Below are positions 1 through 9,139 of a DNA stretch of 62,188 bases, piece by piece. A program made the position numbers and the translations under genes. Below the pieces are notes generated by a model that searched no databases, was not told the DNA's origin, and was given only the letters and a program-made list of their open reading frames with translations. The DNA is taken from NCBI GenBank assembly GCA_903894755.1, contig CAITRH010000117.1, forward strand, positions 1 through 62,188, written 5' to 3'. How positions within the stretch are numbered: position 1 is the stretch's first letter; each line of letters starts with the position of its first letter. This DNA is from an uncultured delta proteobacterium (lineage in GTDB: Bacteria > Myxococcota_A > Polyangia > Polyangiales > Polyangiaceae).

Positions 1-147
1 GCTCGGAACCGCGGCTCTCCTCCCCCCTCGCTCGAAGACGATTTTCCTTGCCCGAATGGGCAAGGAAGATGTCGAGGGAGAGGGGGGCCGGGGGGGGTGA
101 GGTCTGCGCGAGCGGAAACCTGCGGTTTTCAAGATGGGGTTGGTTTA
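1..147. repeat. Palindromic intergenic repeat, left end cut by window
   Basis: A long hairpin with CCTTGCCC-GAAT-GGGCAAGG at its tip and C-rich/G-rich outer arms is followed by GTGAGGTCTGC and then CCTGCGGTTTTCAAGATGGG-GTTGGTTTAG. Read on the minus strand, this terminus begins CTAAACCAACCCCATC and its TAA is the stop codon of the flanking HD-GYP gene. The hairpin recurs near 54.6 kb and the terminus near 12.2, 34.9, 49.5 and 52.7 kb. It could act as a transcription terminator or be a non-autonomous mobile repeat. Confidence 0.7.
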
Positions 148-1626
148 GTCGGGGATTTTGGTTCCTTTGGACTTGAGGTCTTCTCGAAAGGCGTCGAGGC
201 CCTCGTTGAAAAGGGCGGCGATCTCGGGGTCGAACTGTGAGCCGGAGCAACGCTCGATTTCGTCGAACGCTACTTCGTGGGGAAGCGCTGCGCGGTACGC
301 GCGATCGCTGGTCATCGCGTCGTAGGTGTCGGCCACCGCAATGATGCGTGCCATCAGCGGGACATCGTTGCCCTTGATGCGAAGCGGATAGCCGCGACCA
401 TCCCAGCGCTCGTGGTGAAGATGCACCCCTGGGATCAGTGGATGGAGAAACTTGATGGGCTCCAGAATGTCGCGCCCGTAGACCGTGTGCCGTTTGAAGG
501 TTTCGTATTCGTCGTCCGTGAGCTTGCCGGGCTTGTTGAGGTTGATGACACACCCGATCTTGCCAACATCGTGCATCAGCGCGCTCTGACGGATCAGGAT
601 GACGGTGTCTTCGGCAAGCCCTAAACGCACGGCGAGGTAGGTCGCATAAAGAGCCACTCGCTCCGAATGACCCGAGGTGTACCGGTCCATCTTGTCAATG
701 GCTTTCGCAAGGCCTTCGATAGTCTGTTGAAAGGTTGCTCGAAGGTCCTCGTAGAGCCTCGCATTTTCGATGGCCGCCGCCGCACGCGAGCCGACAATCG
801 AAAGAAGCTTCCGGTGCCCATCGTTGAACCGCTTGGTCTTGGTCACACTCGCTACCGCAATCCATCCTAGCAGCCGCCGCTTCATCCTCAGGGGGACCGA
901 CACCAGCGAAATCAACGGTCGCTCAGGCTGCTCCAGGAAAAACCGAGCTCCCCGTGGCCCATGTTCCAACACGAAGGGGCTCTCCTGGAAAAAGGAGACG
1001 AACGCCTCCGACGACAGCTCGCCAAGCTTCCCCTCGATCCCGGCCCCGATGCGGCGCTGACGTTCGAAGTAGCCCCCTTCGTTGTCGTCAAGCCAGGTCG
1101 ACACCAGATCCCCCTTGACCTCGTCGAGCGCCGTGTGGCCAAGCGTGTCGAGGACTTCCTCGAGCGACAAGCTGGCTGCGATGGCTTCGCTCACCTTGTG
1201 CAGCGACAAGGCTTCGCGCAGACGAAGGTTTTCGGCCATCAGACGCTGCTTTTCGAGGCCGCGTTCGACGACCCTGATGACCTCCTCGACCTTGAAAGGC
1301 TTCAGAATGTAGTCGTAGGCCCCTCGCTTCATCGCGTCGATGGCCGTTTCTACCGTGCCGAAGCCCGTCATGATCACCGTGACGGCATTGGGAGCCACCG
1401 TCCCGGCAGCGTCGAGAAGCTCGATCCCCCCCATGCGAGGCATCTTCAGGTCGCTGATGATCAGGTCGTAGTGCGCATTGCTAAGCTCGCTAAGCGCCGC
1501 AACCCCGTCCTCGGCAGTGCGCACGATGTAGCCTTCCATGCCTAGGAAGTCCGCCAAAATATCGCGTATGAACTTCTCGTCGTCCACCACGAGAACCCGC
1601 GCCCTGTCTTGCTGCCTTGCACTCAT
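145..1626 (-). CDS. Response regulator, REC-GAF-HD-GYP (c-di-GMP phosphodiesterase)
   Basis: Predicted cytoplasmic two-component output protein that hydrolyses cyclic di-GMP. An N-terminal receiver has the acidic pair in VVDDE, the phospho-acceptor Asp in IISDLKMP and the conserved Lys in ILKPF. A central GAF-like sensor region follows (about residues 135-290), then a C-terminal HD-GYP domain with HDVGKIG and the diagnostic HHERWDGRGYP. All HD-GYP metal and GYP residues are visible, so activity is likely. The ATG at 1626 is preferred; an in-frame GTG at 1650 would add eight residues. The TAA stop lies inside the palindromic repeat. No kinase is adjacent, so the partner is unknown. Confidence 0.9.
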   Translation of the reverse strand: MSARQQDRARVLVVDDEKFIRDILADFLGMEGYIVRTAEDGVAALSELSNAHYDLIISDLKMPRMGGIELLDAAGTVAPNAVTVIMTGFGTVETAIDAMKRGAYDYILKPFKVEEVIRVVERGLEKQRLMAENLRLREALSLHKVSEAIAASLSLEEVLDTLGHTALDEVKGDLVSTWLDDNEGGYFERQRRIGAGIEGKLGELSSEAFVSFFQESPFVLEHGPRGARFFLEQPERPLISLVSVPLRMKRRLLGWIAVASVTKTKRFNDGHRKLLSIVGSRAAAAIENARLYEDLRATFQQTIEGLAKAIDKMDRYTSGHSERVALYATYLAVRLGLAEDTVILIRQSALMHDVGKIGCVINLNKPGKLTDDEYETFKRHTVYGRDILEPIKFLHPLIPGVHLHHERWDGRGYPLRIKGNDVPLMARIIAVADTYDAMTSDRAYRAALPHEVAFDEIERCSGSQFDPEIAALFNEGLDAFREDLKSKGTKIPD

Positions 1627-1702
1627 TCGGGGCACCCATCCACTGCGCACATCGCGTGGAAACTCTATCAGAGTTGATCCAAAACAAGCGGCTTGTGCTG
1701 GG

Positions 1703-2215
1703 CTATCTGCTCAGAGAGGCGTGAGCGAAGGCAAGACGCTTCGGGGCGTGTTGAAGATGCGTCAGGGCTACGGCAAGCGCGTCGGCGGCGTCGAACACGG
1801 GCTCGTCGGCAAGCCCCAGTAGGACCCGCACCATGCGCGCGACTTGGTCCTTTTCGGCCCTTCCGCTCCCCACCACGGCGCGTTTGACCAGGGCCGGCGG
1901 GTATTCGGCGATGGAAAGACTCGCCCTTGCGCATACGAGAAGCGCAACCCCTCGGGCGTGTCCCAGCTTTGATGCCGCTTGCGGGTCTTTCGCAAAAAAC
2001 AGGCTCTCGGCGCTGGCTTCCGTGGGGACGTGGAGACGAAGGATCTCCGCGAGCTCCCTTTCGAGTTGCACGAGACGCATCGCCAGCACCTGGTGCTCGT
2101 CAAGTCGGATCACGCCGTGGGCGCGATGGAGGAGACGCGTGCCTTGTTGGGAGACCACCCCCCAGCCAAAGCGTCGCGTGCCTGGGTCGAGACCGAGGAC
2201 CGTGGCGTTGGGCAT
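1703..2215 (-). CDS. ruvC: Holliday junction resolvase RuvC
   Basis: Endonuclease that cuts Holliday junctions symmetrically with the RuvAB branch-migration motor. At 170 residues it has the usual family length. The four catalytic acids are present: Asp10 in LGLDPG, Glu70 in SAESLFF, and Asp142 and Asp145 in FDAADALAVA. The ATG is 3 bp past the yebC stop, so the two genes are probably cotranscribed, the common yebC-ruvC order. No ruvA or ruvB is in the window. Confidence 0.96.
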   Translation of the reverse strand: MPNATVLGLDPGTRRFGWGVVSQQGTRLLHRAHGVIRLDEHQVLAMRLVQLERELAEILRLHVPTEASAESLFFAKDPQAASKLGHARGVALLVCARASLSIAEYPPALVKRAVVGSGRAEKDQVARMVRVLLGLADEPVFDAADALAVALTHLQHAPKRLAFAHASLSR

Positions 2216-2218
2216 GGA

Positions 2219-2968
2219 TTACTTTGAAAGACGCGCGAGCTCGTCGTCGGACACGTCGAAGTCGGCAAAGACATGCTGGACATCGTCGTGGTCGTCGAGC
2301 GCCTCGACAAGGTTGAGAGCGACTTCGGCGTCGCGTCCTGCGATGGGTTTCTTGGTCTTGGGGATAAACTCGAGGTTGGACTCTTTGACCGGGATCTTGG
2401 CCTTCTCGAGCGCATCGCCGACGGCAGAAAGAGCGTCGGCAGGAGTGGTGATCTCCCAGTCGTCGCCCTCCGCTGTGTAGTCTTCGGCCCCGGCGCCCAC
2501 GGCGATGTCCATGAGCTGATCTTCGGTGGCCGAGGTTCTGGCGACCGTGATGATGCCCTTTCGGTCGAAGGCCCATCCTGCTGTGCCGGAGCTTCCGAGG
2601 AGCCCGTTGTTTTTCTCGAAGACCTTGCGGATTTCAGCGACCGTGCGGTTTCGGTTGTCGGTCAGCGCTTCGACAAGGAAAAGCGTGCCGGTGGGACCGG
2701 TTCCTTCGTAGACAATCTCTTCGTAGGCGGCCCCTTCGAGCTCGCCGGTGCCGCGTTTCATGGCGCGCTGGATGGTTTCGTTGGGCATGGACTGCCCTTT
2801 GGCGTCGGTGATCGCCTTACGGAGACGGGGGTTGCCGGAGATGTCGCCGCCCCCGAGGCGGGATGCAACGGTGATTTCCTTGATGAGTTTTGTGAAGAGC
2901 TTGCCGCGCTTAGCGTCGAGAGCCCCTTTTTTGTGTTTGATTGTCGCCCACTTGGAATGGCCACTCAT
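2219..2968 (-). CDS. yebC: YebC/PmpR family protein
   Basis: A 249-residue member of the YebC/TACO1 family. The family signature MSGHSKWATIKHKKG opens the protein, followed by the conserved KLFTKLIKEI segment and the acidic three-domain architecture typical of these proteins. Members are described as DNA-binding regulators and, for some, as ribosome-associated factors that relieve stalling on proline-rich sequences; which role applies here cannot be decided from sequence. It is first in a tight pair with ruvC. Confidence 0.95.
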   Translation of the reverse strand: MSGHSKWATIKHKKGALDAKRGKLFTKLIKEITVASRLGGGDISGNPRLRKAITDAKGQSMPNETIQRAMKRGTGELEGAAYEEIVYEGTGPTGTLFLVEALTDNRNRTVAEIRKVFEKNNGLLGSSGTAGWAFDRKGIITVARTSATEDQLMDIAVGAGAEDYTAEGDDWEITTPADALSAVGDALEKAKIPVKESNLEFIPKTKKPIAGRDAEVALNLVEALDDHDDVQHVFADFDVSDDELARLSK

Positions 2969-3015
2969 GGGGCAGAAGCACTAACGGAGCGCGGCGGCAG
3001 GTTCAAGTCCGCGGC

Positions 3016-3147
3016 TTAGTTTTCGGTCGGTTCGGAGCCCCCTGCGCGTCGGTCCATGGCGTCTTGGAGGCCGCAGCGAAGGCGGACCGAGCGTTTGACG
3101 CGTCTTGGTTTCATCGGCTTGCCTAGCCACTCGTGACGTTTCCTCAT
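3016..3147 (-). CDS. Possible small basic protein, 43 aa
   Basis: A short reading frame between yebC and the outer-membrane gene, starting MRKRHEWLGKPMKPRR and ending in TEN-stop. It is strongly basic with no recognisable domain. It is the only plausible coding stretch in the roughly 300-bp gap 2969-3267, which otherwise shows nothing. It may be spurious; conservation in relatives would be needed to accept it. Confidence 0.22.
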   Translation of the reverse strand: MRKRHEWLGKPMKPRRVKRSVRLRCGLQDAMDRRAGGSEPTEN

Positions 3148-3267
3148 GCTCCATATCGCGCGATTTGCCATCAATTGCTCCGTAGGGGAAAAAGCGCTGC
3201 ACCATCGCTCCGTGGCGAGACAACGTCAAGGTGCTCGACGGAGTTCGTTGCCGCCTCCTGACTCGAC

Positions 3268-3756
3268 TCAGAGAAAAAAGGAGACTCCGATGTCGATCGA
3301 GGGATACCCGAGACGCAAGGTGAGGGCGATGCGTTCGGTGAAGTGGTAGCGCCCGCCGGCGGAAAAGATTGGGTAGATCCCCCCCTTGTCGGAGCCGATG
3401 CCAAAACCGGGCTCTCCAAACACGGACCAGCGGGACGCGAGCCAGAAGTTCCATTGCATCACGACAGGGACCGTGACCCAGTTTCTTTCGGGGATCACGT
3501 CGATGCCGGTGCCGATGCCGACGCTGTTGTTGATGGACTTGATGAACCCGTTGAAAAGGATCGGAAAGGTGGCTCGGAAGCCGACAGCGAGCCCTCCGCC
3601 GGGGTTTCCGTACTCTTTAACGAAGCCGACGATAAGGCGGGGTTCGAGCTCGGCTACGTAGCGGGGATGGTCGCCCGGATGTTTGATGATGGAGTCGGCT
3701 TGGGCGGCTCCAGCCAGGGTTGCACCAAGGAGGAGACCTCGAAAAAAAATGCGCAT
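3268..3756 (-). CDS. Small outer-membrane beta-barrel-like protein
   Basis: 162 residues with a clear signal peptide (MRIFFRGLLLGATLAGAAQA, cleavage after AQA). The mature part alternates Gly and aromatic residues in strand-like stretches such as VPVVMQWNFWLASRW and SAGGRYHFTERIALTLR, and ends in the hydrophobic C-terminus GVSFFL with a terminal Phe-Leu, as seen in barrel proteins of the OmpW/opacity type. It begins 8 bp after the Ser/Thr kinase stop, so it is probably in that operon. The ATG at 3756 is preferred because longer readings run through kinase sequence in another frame. Function unknown. Confidence 0.75.
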   Translation of the reverse strand: MRIFFRGLLLGATLAGAAQADSIIKHPGDHPRYVAELEPRLIVGFVKEYGNPGGGLAVGFRATFPILFNGFIKSINNSVGIGTGIDVIPERNWVTVPVVMQWNFWLASRWSVFGEPGFGIGSDKGGIYPIFSAGGRYHFTERIALTLRLGYPSIDIGVSFFL

Positions 3757-3764
3757 GGCCAACC

Positions 3765-5246
3765 TTAGCGCTCGCGTCGAATGTCGCCTTCTCGCACCGA
3801 GGGCACCGGCATAATTCCCGTTCCAAGCGTTCCAATCGGCACCAGCGGATGCGCCGTGGAGGCCCGCGGCGGAGGCGACGAAACAGAAGGCGCACTCACC
3901 GACCCCGCTACGTCGAGAGGCACCACCGTGCGAGCCGCCGAAGGCACCAACAGGGGGGCCAGCGTGGACCCGCTCGCCGCAATCGAAGTGCTCACCGCCG
4001 GAGGCGTCACCGTGGCTGCTCGACGTCCCAGGAACTGAAGGACCACCAGCGCTATGAGCGCCACGGAAATCACCACCAACGCCGCAGGTACCAGAAGGAA
4101 ACGAGGCCGACCTTGCGCGTCGGTCACGCCATGGGCGCCATTGCCCAGCGTCGAGCTCTGCATCGACAGCTCCCCGAGCAAAGGAGGCGTCGTCACCCTC
4201 GGGTCCGTCTTGGAGCTCGCGAGCTCGGTCCGCACCTTTGGATCGGTCTCGGTCCGCACCTGGCTGCGACTCACCAGGAGGAGGGGCCGTTCCGCACGGG
4301 GCGGGAGCGTCACGGGCACCTGCAGCCCACCGTCGCTCAAGAGCCCCGCCGCGCGAGACAGCTCGGTCGCGCGCTCTACCAACACACGCGACCGACGAGG
4401 CCCAAAAGGCATCAGCGCGACGGCCAGCTCGGCGACACTCTGAAAGCGAGCGCTGCGGTCCTTCTCGAGACACCGGAGCAGGACCGCCTCGAGCTCCGCG
4501 GGAATGTCCTCGCGGAAATCACAAAGCGCCTTGGGAGACCGTTCGAGAATCTCCACCACCAAGTCCGCAAACTCGGCGCTCGTAAACGCCGTTGTCCCGG
4601 TCAAGAGCTCGAAAAGTACCACCCCAAGCGACCAAATGTCGGTCCGGTGATCCACGGTTCGCGACGACCGAAGCTGCTCGGGCGACATGTAATACGGAGT
4701 CCCGACAATGGACGTCGTCACGTTGAGCGCGTCGGCCCCAAGTGCGGCTTTGGAAATCCCAAAGTCCAGAATCTTCACCATCCGCCAATTGAGCGCCCGC
4801 TCGACGAGAAACAGGTTCTCCGGCTTGATGTCCCGATGCACAATTCCTCGCGCATGGGCCTCCGCAAGCCCCTCGCAAGCCTGGATCGTGTACTCCACCG
4901 CCTCTTCGACCGGCAACATCGACTGAAGACGAAGTACATCCGCAAGGTCGTGTCCCTCGAGATACTCCATCACGATGTACGGAACCCCATCGTCGCGGCG
5001 CCCCACGTCGAACACCCTCGCCACGTGCTCGCTCTTCAACTTCGCCGCCGCCCGCGCCTCCCGATCGAACCGCAGCGCGATGTCCGGCCGCAACATCGCT
5101 TCGGGACGAAGAAACTTCAACGCCACCCGCTCGTCGAGCTGCAAATGGGTCGCCTGCACCACGACCCCCATGCCGCCGGAACCTATCACGCGGTCGATCC
5201 GGTACTTTCCCGCGACGACCTCTCCAGTGCGGACCAGCGCGTCCAT
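3765..5246 (-). CDS. Membrane-anchored Ser/Thr protein kinase (Hanks type)
   Basis: 493 residues. The kinase domain (about 14-285) has the Gly loop GSGGMGVVV, Lys44 in ALKF, HRDIKPEN (137-144), DFG (161-163) and the activation segment GTPYYMSPEQ, so it should be active. A Pro/Ser/Thr-rich linker leads to one membrane helix (about 385-408) and a short low-complexity periplasmic tail with no PASTA or other sensor domain. This cytoplasmic-kinase, single-helix plan is typical of myxobacterial kinases. The outer-membrane protein gene follows 8 bp downstream. Substrate unknown. Confidence 0.92.
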   Translation of the reverse strand: MDALVRTGEVVAGKYRIDRVIGSGGMGVVVQATHLQLDERVALKFLRPEAMLRPDIALRFDREARAAAKLKSEHVARVFDVGRRDDGVPYIVMEYLEGHDLADVLRLQSMLPVEEAVEYTIQACEGLAEAHARGIVHRDIKPENLFLVERALNWRMVKILDFGISKAALGADALNVTTSIVGTPYYMSPEQLRSSRTVDHRTDIWSLGVVLFELLTGTTAFTSAEFADLVVEILERSPKALCDFREDIPAELEAVLLRCLEKDRSARFQSVAELAVALMPFGPRRSRVLVERATELSRAAGLLSDGGLQVPVTLPPRAERPLLLVSRSQVRTETDPKVRTELASSKTDPRVTTPPLLGELSMQSSTLGNGAHGVTDAQGRPRFLLVPAALVVISVALIALVVLQFLGRRAATVTPPAVSTSIAASGSTLAPLLVPSAARTVVPLDVAGSVSAPSVSSPPPRASTAHPLVPIGTLGTGIMPVPSVREGDIRRER

Positions 5247-5344
5247 TTCCTCAGGACCGTACCACGACGATCACCGTTCGAACCCCTAAACGCGACGGGA
5301 CACGCTCCCTTGACCTCGCCGCCACGCCGCGATACCCGCGCACC

Positions 5345-6901
5345 ATGCCTATCATGCCCATCATGCCCATCACCACCGCGCTTCTTTCCGTGTCCGACAA
5401 AACAGGTCTGCTCCCCTTCGCCGCGTCCCTCGCCCAACGCGGAGTCCATCTTCTGTCGAGCGGCGGCACCGCCAAAACCCTTGCCGACGGCGGTTTGCTC
5501 GTCGAAACCATCGAGCACTACACCGGCTCGCCCGAGGTCATGGGAGGACGGGTCAAGACGCTGCACCCACGGGTCCACGGCGGAATCCTCTGCCGCGGCG
5601 ATATCGACCGCGCCGACCTCGAACGGCTCGGAGCTCGCGAAATCGACCTCGTCGTCGTCAATCTCTATCCCTTCGAACAGGTCGCCTCGAACCCCGCCTC
5701 GTCTCGCGCCCACGTCATTGAAAACATCGACATCGGCGGCCCCTCCATGGTCCGCTCCGCAGCAAAGAACCACGCCCGCGTCGCCGTGGTCTGCGACCCC
5801 TCGGACTATCCCGTGGTCCTCGCCGAGCTCGCCGAAACCGGCGCCCTCTCCGACGCCACCCGCGCCGCCCTCGCCGCCAAAGCCTTTGCCCACACCGCCG
5901 CTTACGACGCCGCCATCGCCTCGTACCTCACGCAGGACGGCGCATTGCCTCGCTATCTGACCCTCCCGTTCGAGCGTGCCTACGGACTTCGCTACGGCGA
6001 AAACCCCCACCAGCCCGCCGCTTTCTACGTCGAACGCTCCGCGCCCCCGGGCTCTCTCGCCCGCGCCGAAAGCCTCGGGGCCGGCGGCAAGGAGCTCAGT
6101 TTCAATAACCTGGTCGACACCGAAGCCGCCCTCGACGCGGTCCGCGAGTTCGAGGCTCCTGCCGCCGTCGTGGTCAAGCACACCAATCCCTGCGGTGTCG
6201 CGGTCGCTCCAAGTCTTTTCGAAGCCTACAAGGCCGCTCGTGAGGCCGACCCGATCAGCGCCTTCGGAGGCATCGTCGCTCTCAATCGCGAGGTCGACGA
6301 GCCCACAGCGCGCCTTCTGGCCGAAACTTTCCTCGAATGCGTCGTGGCCCCTGCGTTCTCAGAGGCCGCACTTACGGTCCTGCGCACCAAGAAGAACCTG
6401 CGGCTCCTCGCGACGGGCACCTGGCTCGGCGCCGAGCATCAGGCACTCCAGTACAAGCGCGTGGGAGGCGGCCTGGTCGTTCAGGCTCGCGACGCGACGG
6501 CCGGCGGAGAGGTTTCACGCGGGAAGGTGGCCACACGACGTGCTCCAACGGAACAAGAGTTTCGCAGTCTCGAATTTGCCTGGCGCGTCTGCAAGCATGT
6601 CAAGTCGAACGCCATCGTGCTCGCCCAAGGTGAGGTGACCGTAGGGGTGGGGGCCGGACAAATGTCACGAGTGGTGTCGGTGCAGCTCGCGTGCGAGAAG
6701 GCTGGCGAGCGGGCAAAAGGGAGCGTGCTCGCCTCGGACGCGTTCTTCCCGTTCCCCGATGGGCTCGAAGCGGCCATTCGCGCCGGTGCCACGGCCGTCG
6801 CGCAGCCGGGTGGAAGCGTCAAAGACCCCGAGGTCATTGCGGTCGCCGACGCTCACGGAGTCGCGATGGTGTTTACTGGGGTCCGCCACTTCCGGCACTG
6901 A
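5345..6901 (+). CDS. purH: Bifunctional AICAR transformylase / IMP cyclohydrolase
   Basis: Catalyses the last two steps of de novo purine synthesis, from AICAR to FAICAR (10-formyl-THF donor) and then to IMP. At 518 residues it has the normal size. The N-terminal MGS-like cyclohydrolase domain carries ALLSVSDKTG, the LSSGGTAKTL loop and GGRVKTLHP; the C-terminal transformylase carries SFNNLVDTEAAL, VVKHTNPCGVA and SDAFFPFPD. The 5' end is a tandem 9-bp repeat (ATGCCYATC three times) giving three in-frame ATG starts; position 5345 is the first. It diverges from the kinase operon across about 100 bp. Confidence 0.96.
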   Translation: MPIMPIMPITTALLSVSDKTGLLPFAASLAQRGVHLLSSGGTAKTLADGGLLVETIEHYTGSPEVMGGRVKTLHPRVHGGILCRGDIDRADLERLGAREIDLVVVNLYPFEQVASNPASSRAHVIENIDIGGPSMVRSAAKNHARVAVVCDPSDYPVVLAELAETGALSDATRAALAAKAFAHTAAYDAAIASYLTQDGALPRYLTLPFERAYGLRYGENPHQPAAFYVERSAPPGSLARAESLGAGGKELSFNNLVDTEAALDAVREFEAPAAVVVKHTNPCGVAVAPSLFEAYKAAREADPISAFGGIVALNREVDEPTARLLAETFLECVVAPAFSEAALTVLRTKKNLRLLATGTWLGAEHQALQYKRVGGGLVVQARDATAGGEVSRGKVATRRAPTEQEFRSLEFAWRVCKHVKSNAIVLAQGEVTVGVGAGQMSRVVSVQLACEKAGERAKGSVLASDAFFPFPDGLEAAIRAGATAVAQPGGSVKDPEVIAVADAHGVAMVFTGVRHFRH

Positions 6902-6914
6902 TAGCGTTGCCATC

Positions 6915-7433
6915 ATGAAGGTTCTTACGTGGGTATATGTGCTGGGAGTCCTGAGCTGCGGAGGAGCGACCCCCGCGGCTGTGGAGTTGCAGACCGCGCC
7001 ACCCAACGACGACATAGCGCGTCCACCGGAACCGTCGCCAAGCGTGGCAGCGTCGACGCCGCCCGCTCCGCCGCAGGCGTATGTGCAGTCGTGTCCTTTC
7101 GAGTGTGCGGGGATGCCGCCAGGGAGGCGCGATCTTACCGTCGAGGAGACGGCGCGGATTCGGGAGGCGCTGCTACCGACGTTGACGGCGATGTCTCCTT
7201 GTGTTCGCGGTTTTGCGACGCACCATCGGCACGGACCGGTACTCAATCTGCGTTTCGATCCAAGCGGCAAGCTGGTCGACTTGGGGGTTGACGCGGAGGA
7301 CTTTTACGACGCGGAGGCGTGTCTGCAGGGGGCGGTGCGAGGGGGACGAGGGCCGGTGCTCCAGGTCGAGGGCATTGCGACCGTGAGGTGCGCCGAGCGG
7401 TGCGTTCCAGCGAAACGGAAACCAAAGCGTTGA
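6915..7433 (+). CDS. Putative secreted lipoprotein, Cys-containing
   Basis: 172 residues. A short lipoprotein signal (MKVLTWVYVLGVLSCGG, lipobox LSC) is followed by a Pro/Ala-rich spacer and a C-terminal part with cysteines in SCPFECAG, CVRGF, CLQGA and CAERC, which may form disulfides. The segment VLNLRFDPSGKLVDLGV resembles the AgmX/PglI C-terminal-like half-domains of myxobacterial lipoproteins, but this is only an impression. The ATG is 13 bp after the purH stop, so readthrough expression with purH is possible. Function not recognised. Confidence 0.7.
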   Translation: MKVLTWVYVLGVLSCGGATPAAVELQTAPPNDDIARPPEPSPSVAASTPPAPPQAYVQSCPFECAGMPPGRRDLTVEETARIREALLPTLTAMSPCVRGFATHHRHGPVLNLRFDPSGKLVDLGVDAEDFYDAEACLQGAVRGGRGPVLQVEGIATVRCAERCVPAKRKPKR

Positions 7434-7485
7434 ACCCATCGATGGGGAGGGGGAATTTGTAGAGGAGCGCGAAGTTGCGGGGAGG
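7434..7485. repeat. Short intergenic repeat (CCCATCGATGGGG element)
   Basis: Directly after the lipoprotein stop, CCCATCGATGGGG is followed by a G-rich stretch and TTTGTAGAGGAGCGCGAAG. The same sequence, inverted, occurs near 61.34 kb, and a related one forms the centre of the 49.5-kb palindrome. It is a member or fragment of the dispersed palindromic repeat family. Confidence 0.6.
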
Positions 7486-7531
7486 GGCGGCCAGGTGGCC
7501 CTCCTTGTCTCCAAAGGAAAGGAGCTCGTTC

Positions 7532-9139
7532 GTGACCGCCCCTGAGGACCCGAGTCCCGAAAGCCCCGTGCTCGTCGTGGACGACGACCCGTGGACCCTC
7601 GGTGTGCTGGTTGACTTGCTCCATCGCGAGGGGGTCCGCTCGCTCACCGCAAGCAGCGCAGAACAGGCCCTCGAGCTTGTTGAGAACGTCGTGCCCCGGC
7701 TCGCTCTGATCGATGTCGTCATGCCTGGCATGGGCGGGCTCGCCCTCTGCCGCCGCCTCAAGGACGATCCGAGGACCGCCGGGATCCCTGTCGTTCTCGT
7801 GACTGGACGGGTCTATGCCGAGGACGTCGACGCGGGGATGGCGGCCGGGGCGATCGACTACATCAAGAAGCCGTTCGACCGGAGCGAAGCGCGGTTCCGA
7901 ATCCGGACACATCTGCGCCTTCAAGATGCCATCCAAAAACAGCGCATCTACGAAAAGAACCTGCTGGGAATTCTCGAGACCCTCCCGGTCGGCATCGCCA
8001 TCGTCGGCAACGACCGGCGCGTGCGCTGGACCAACAGGGCCACCCAACAGCTCGCGTGCGCGTCGGGCCCGAACGACCTCACCGGACAGCCCTGCAACGA
8101 CGTGTTATGCGGTGCCCCTGACGGCAAGTGTCCTATTCTCGATCTCGGCGAGACGATCGAGAAGGTCGAGATGACGTTCCCGCGCGCCGATGGCTCCTCG
8201 GTTCCGGTGCTCAAGAGCGTGCACGAGGTGGAGTTCGACGGTCACATTGCGCTGCTCGAGGTGTTCGTGGATCTTCGCAAGCGTAAGCAACTCGAGATCG
8301 AGCTCGGACACGCGAGAAAACTGGAGGCCGTCGGTCAGCTCGCGGCCGGTATCGCCCACGAGATCAACACGCCCACCCAGTATGTTGGCGACAGCGTCCA
8401 GTTCCTCAAAGAGGCCTTCGATGGCCTCCAGCGTCTCATGGTCAAGTACCGAGAGACCATCGCGAGCCTCGTTGGCGCAGGCAGCGCACTCTCGGAGGAG
8501 ATCGCGGCGCTCGAGACGGAGGTCGACCTGGACTACCTGCAAGAGAACATCCCCGGCGCCTTCAACGACTGCATTGGCGGGATCTCGCGCATTGCGAACA
8601 TCGTGCGTGCAATGAAGGAGTTTGCCCACCCCGACCAGCGCGAGCAGAGCCTGGCCGACATCAATCAGGCTCTCCTGAACACCCTTACGATCGCTCGAAA
8701 CGAGTACAAGTCCGTGGCCGACGCCGAGTCCGACCTCGCGGAGCTTCCACAGATCATGTGCCACCTAGGCGATCTCAATCAGGTCTTCCTGAACCTCATC
8801 GTCAACGCTGGACACGCCATCGCCGAAGCCGAGCAGGGCACCGGGGCACGCGGCAAGATCCTCCTGAAGACCGCGCTCGAAGGGGATTTTGTTCGCATTG
8901 AAGTGAGCGATACGGGCGCTGGCATTGCCGCGTCCATCCGTGACCGCGTGTTCGACCCGTTCTTCACCACCAAGCCTGTGGGCAAGGGGACTGGGCAGGG
9001 CCTTGCGATTGCCCGCTCCATCGTTGTCGACCGGCACCGTGGGACCCTGACGTTTGACAGCACGGTCGGGGCGGGGACGACGTTCACGGTCCGGCTGCCC
9101 GTTGGAGGGGCACCGGTTTCGGAGAGGGGAGCGCGATGA
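7532..9139 (+). CDS. Receiver-PAS sensor histidine kinase
   Basis: Cytoplasmic histidine kinase with an N-terminal receiver (VVDDD, Asp in LIDVVMPGMGG, Lys in IKKPF), a PAS domain (LPVGIAIVGNDRRVRWTN), an H-box in AAGIAHEINTPTQYV, and a HATPase with N-box NLIVNAGHAI, G1 DTGAGI, DPFFTTK and G2 GQGLAIA. No membrane helix is seen, so input probably comes through the receiver. The GTG at 7532 follows the strong RBS AAAGGAAAGGAG and is preferred over an upstream ATG at 7475. The TGA overlaps the next ATG (ATGA), so it is translationally coupled to the HDOD-type gene. Confidence 0.9.
   Translation: MTAPEDPSPESPVLVVDDDPWTLGVLVDLLHREGVRSLTASSAEQALELVENVVPRLALIDVVMPGMGGLALCRRLKDDPRTAGIPVVLVTGRVYAEDVDAGMAAGAIDYIKKPFDRSEARFRIRTHLRLQDAIQKQRIYEKNLLGILETLPVGIAIVGNDRRVRWTNRATQQLACASGPNDLTGQPCNDVLCGAPDGKCPILDLGETIEKVEMTFPRADGSSVPVLKSVHEVEFDGHIALLEVFVDLRKRKQLEIELGHARKLEAVGQLAAGIAHEINTPTQYVGDSVQFLKEAFDGLQRLMVKYRETIASLVGAGSALSEEIAALETEVDLDYLQENIPGAFNDCIGGISRIANIVRAMKEFAHPDQREQSLADINQALLNTLTIARNEYKSVADAESDLAELPQIMCHLGDLNQVFLNLIVNAGHAIAEAEQGTGARGKILLKTALEGDFVRIEVSDTGAGIAASIRDRVFDPFFTTKPVGKGTGQGLAIARSIVVDRHRGTLTFDSTVGAGTTFTVRLPVGGAPVSERGAR

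Noticed and set aside
3720-5960. Long plus-strand frame over the kinase and purH start (746 codons)
   Set aside because: Arg/Pro-rich shadow of the minus-strand kinase and of purH in another frame; no domain.
5186-6181. Minus-strand frame with Gly/Val/Asp-rich protein opposite purH
   Set aside because: Typical antisense shadow of a high-GC gene; purH is certain.
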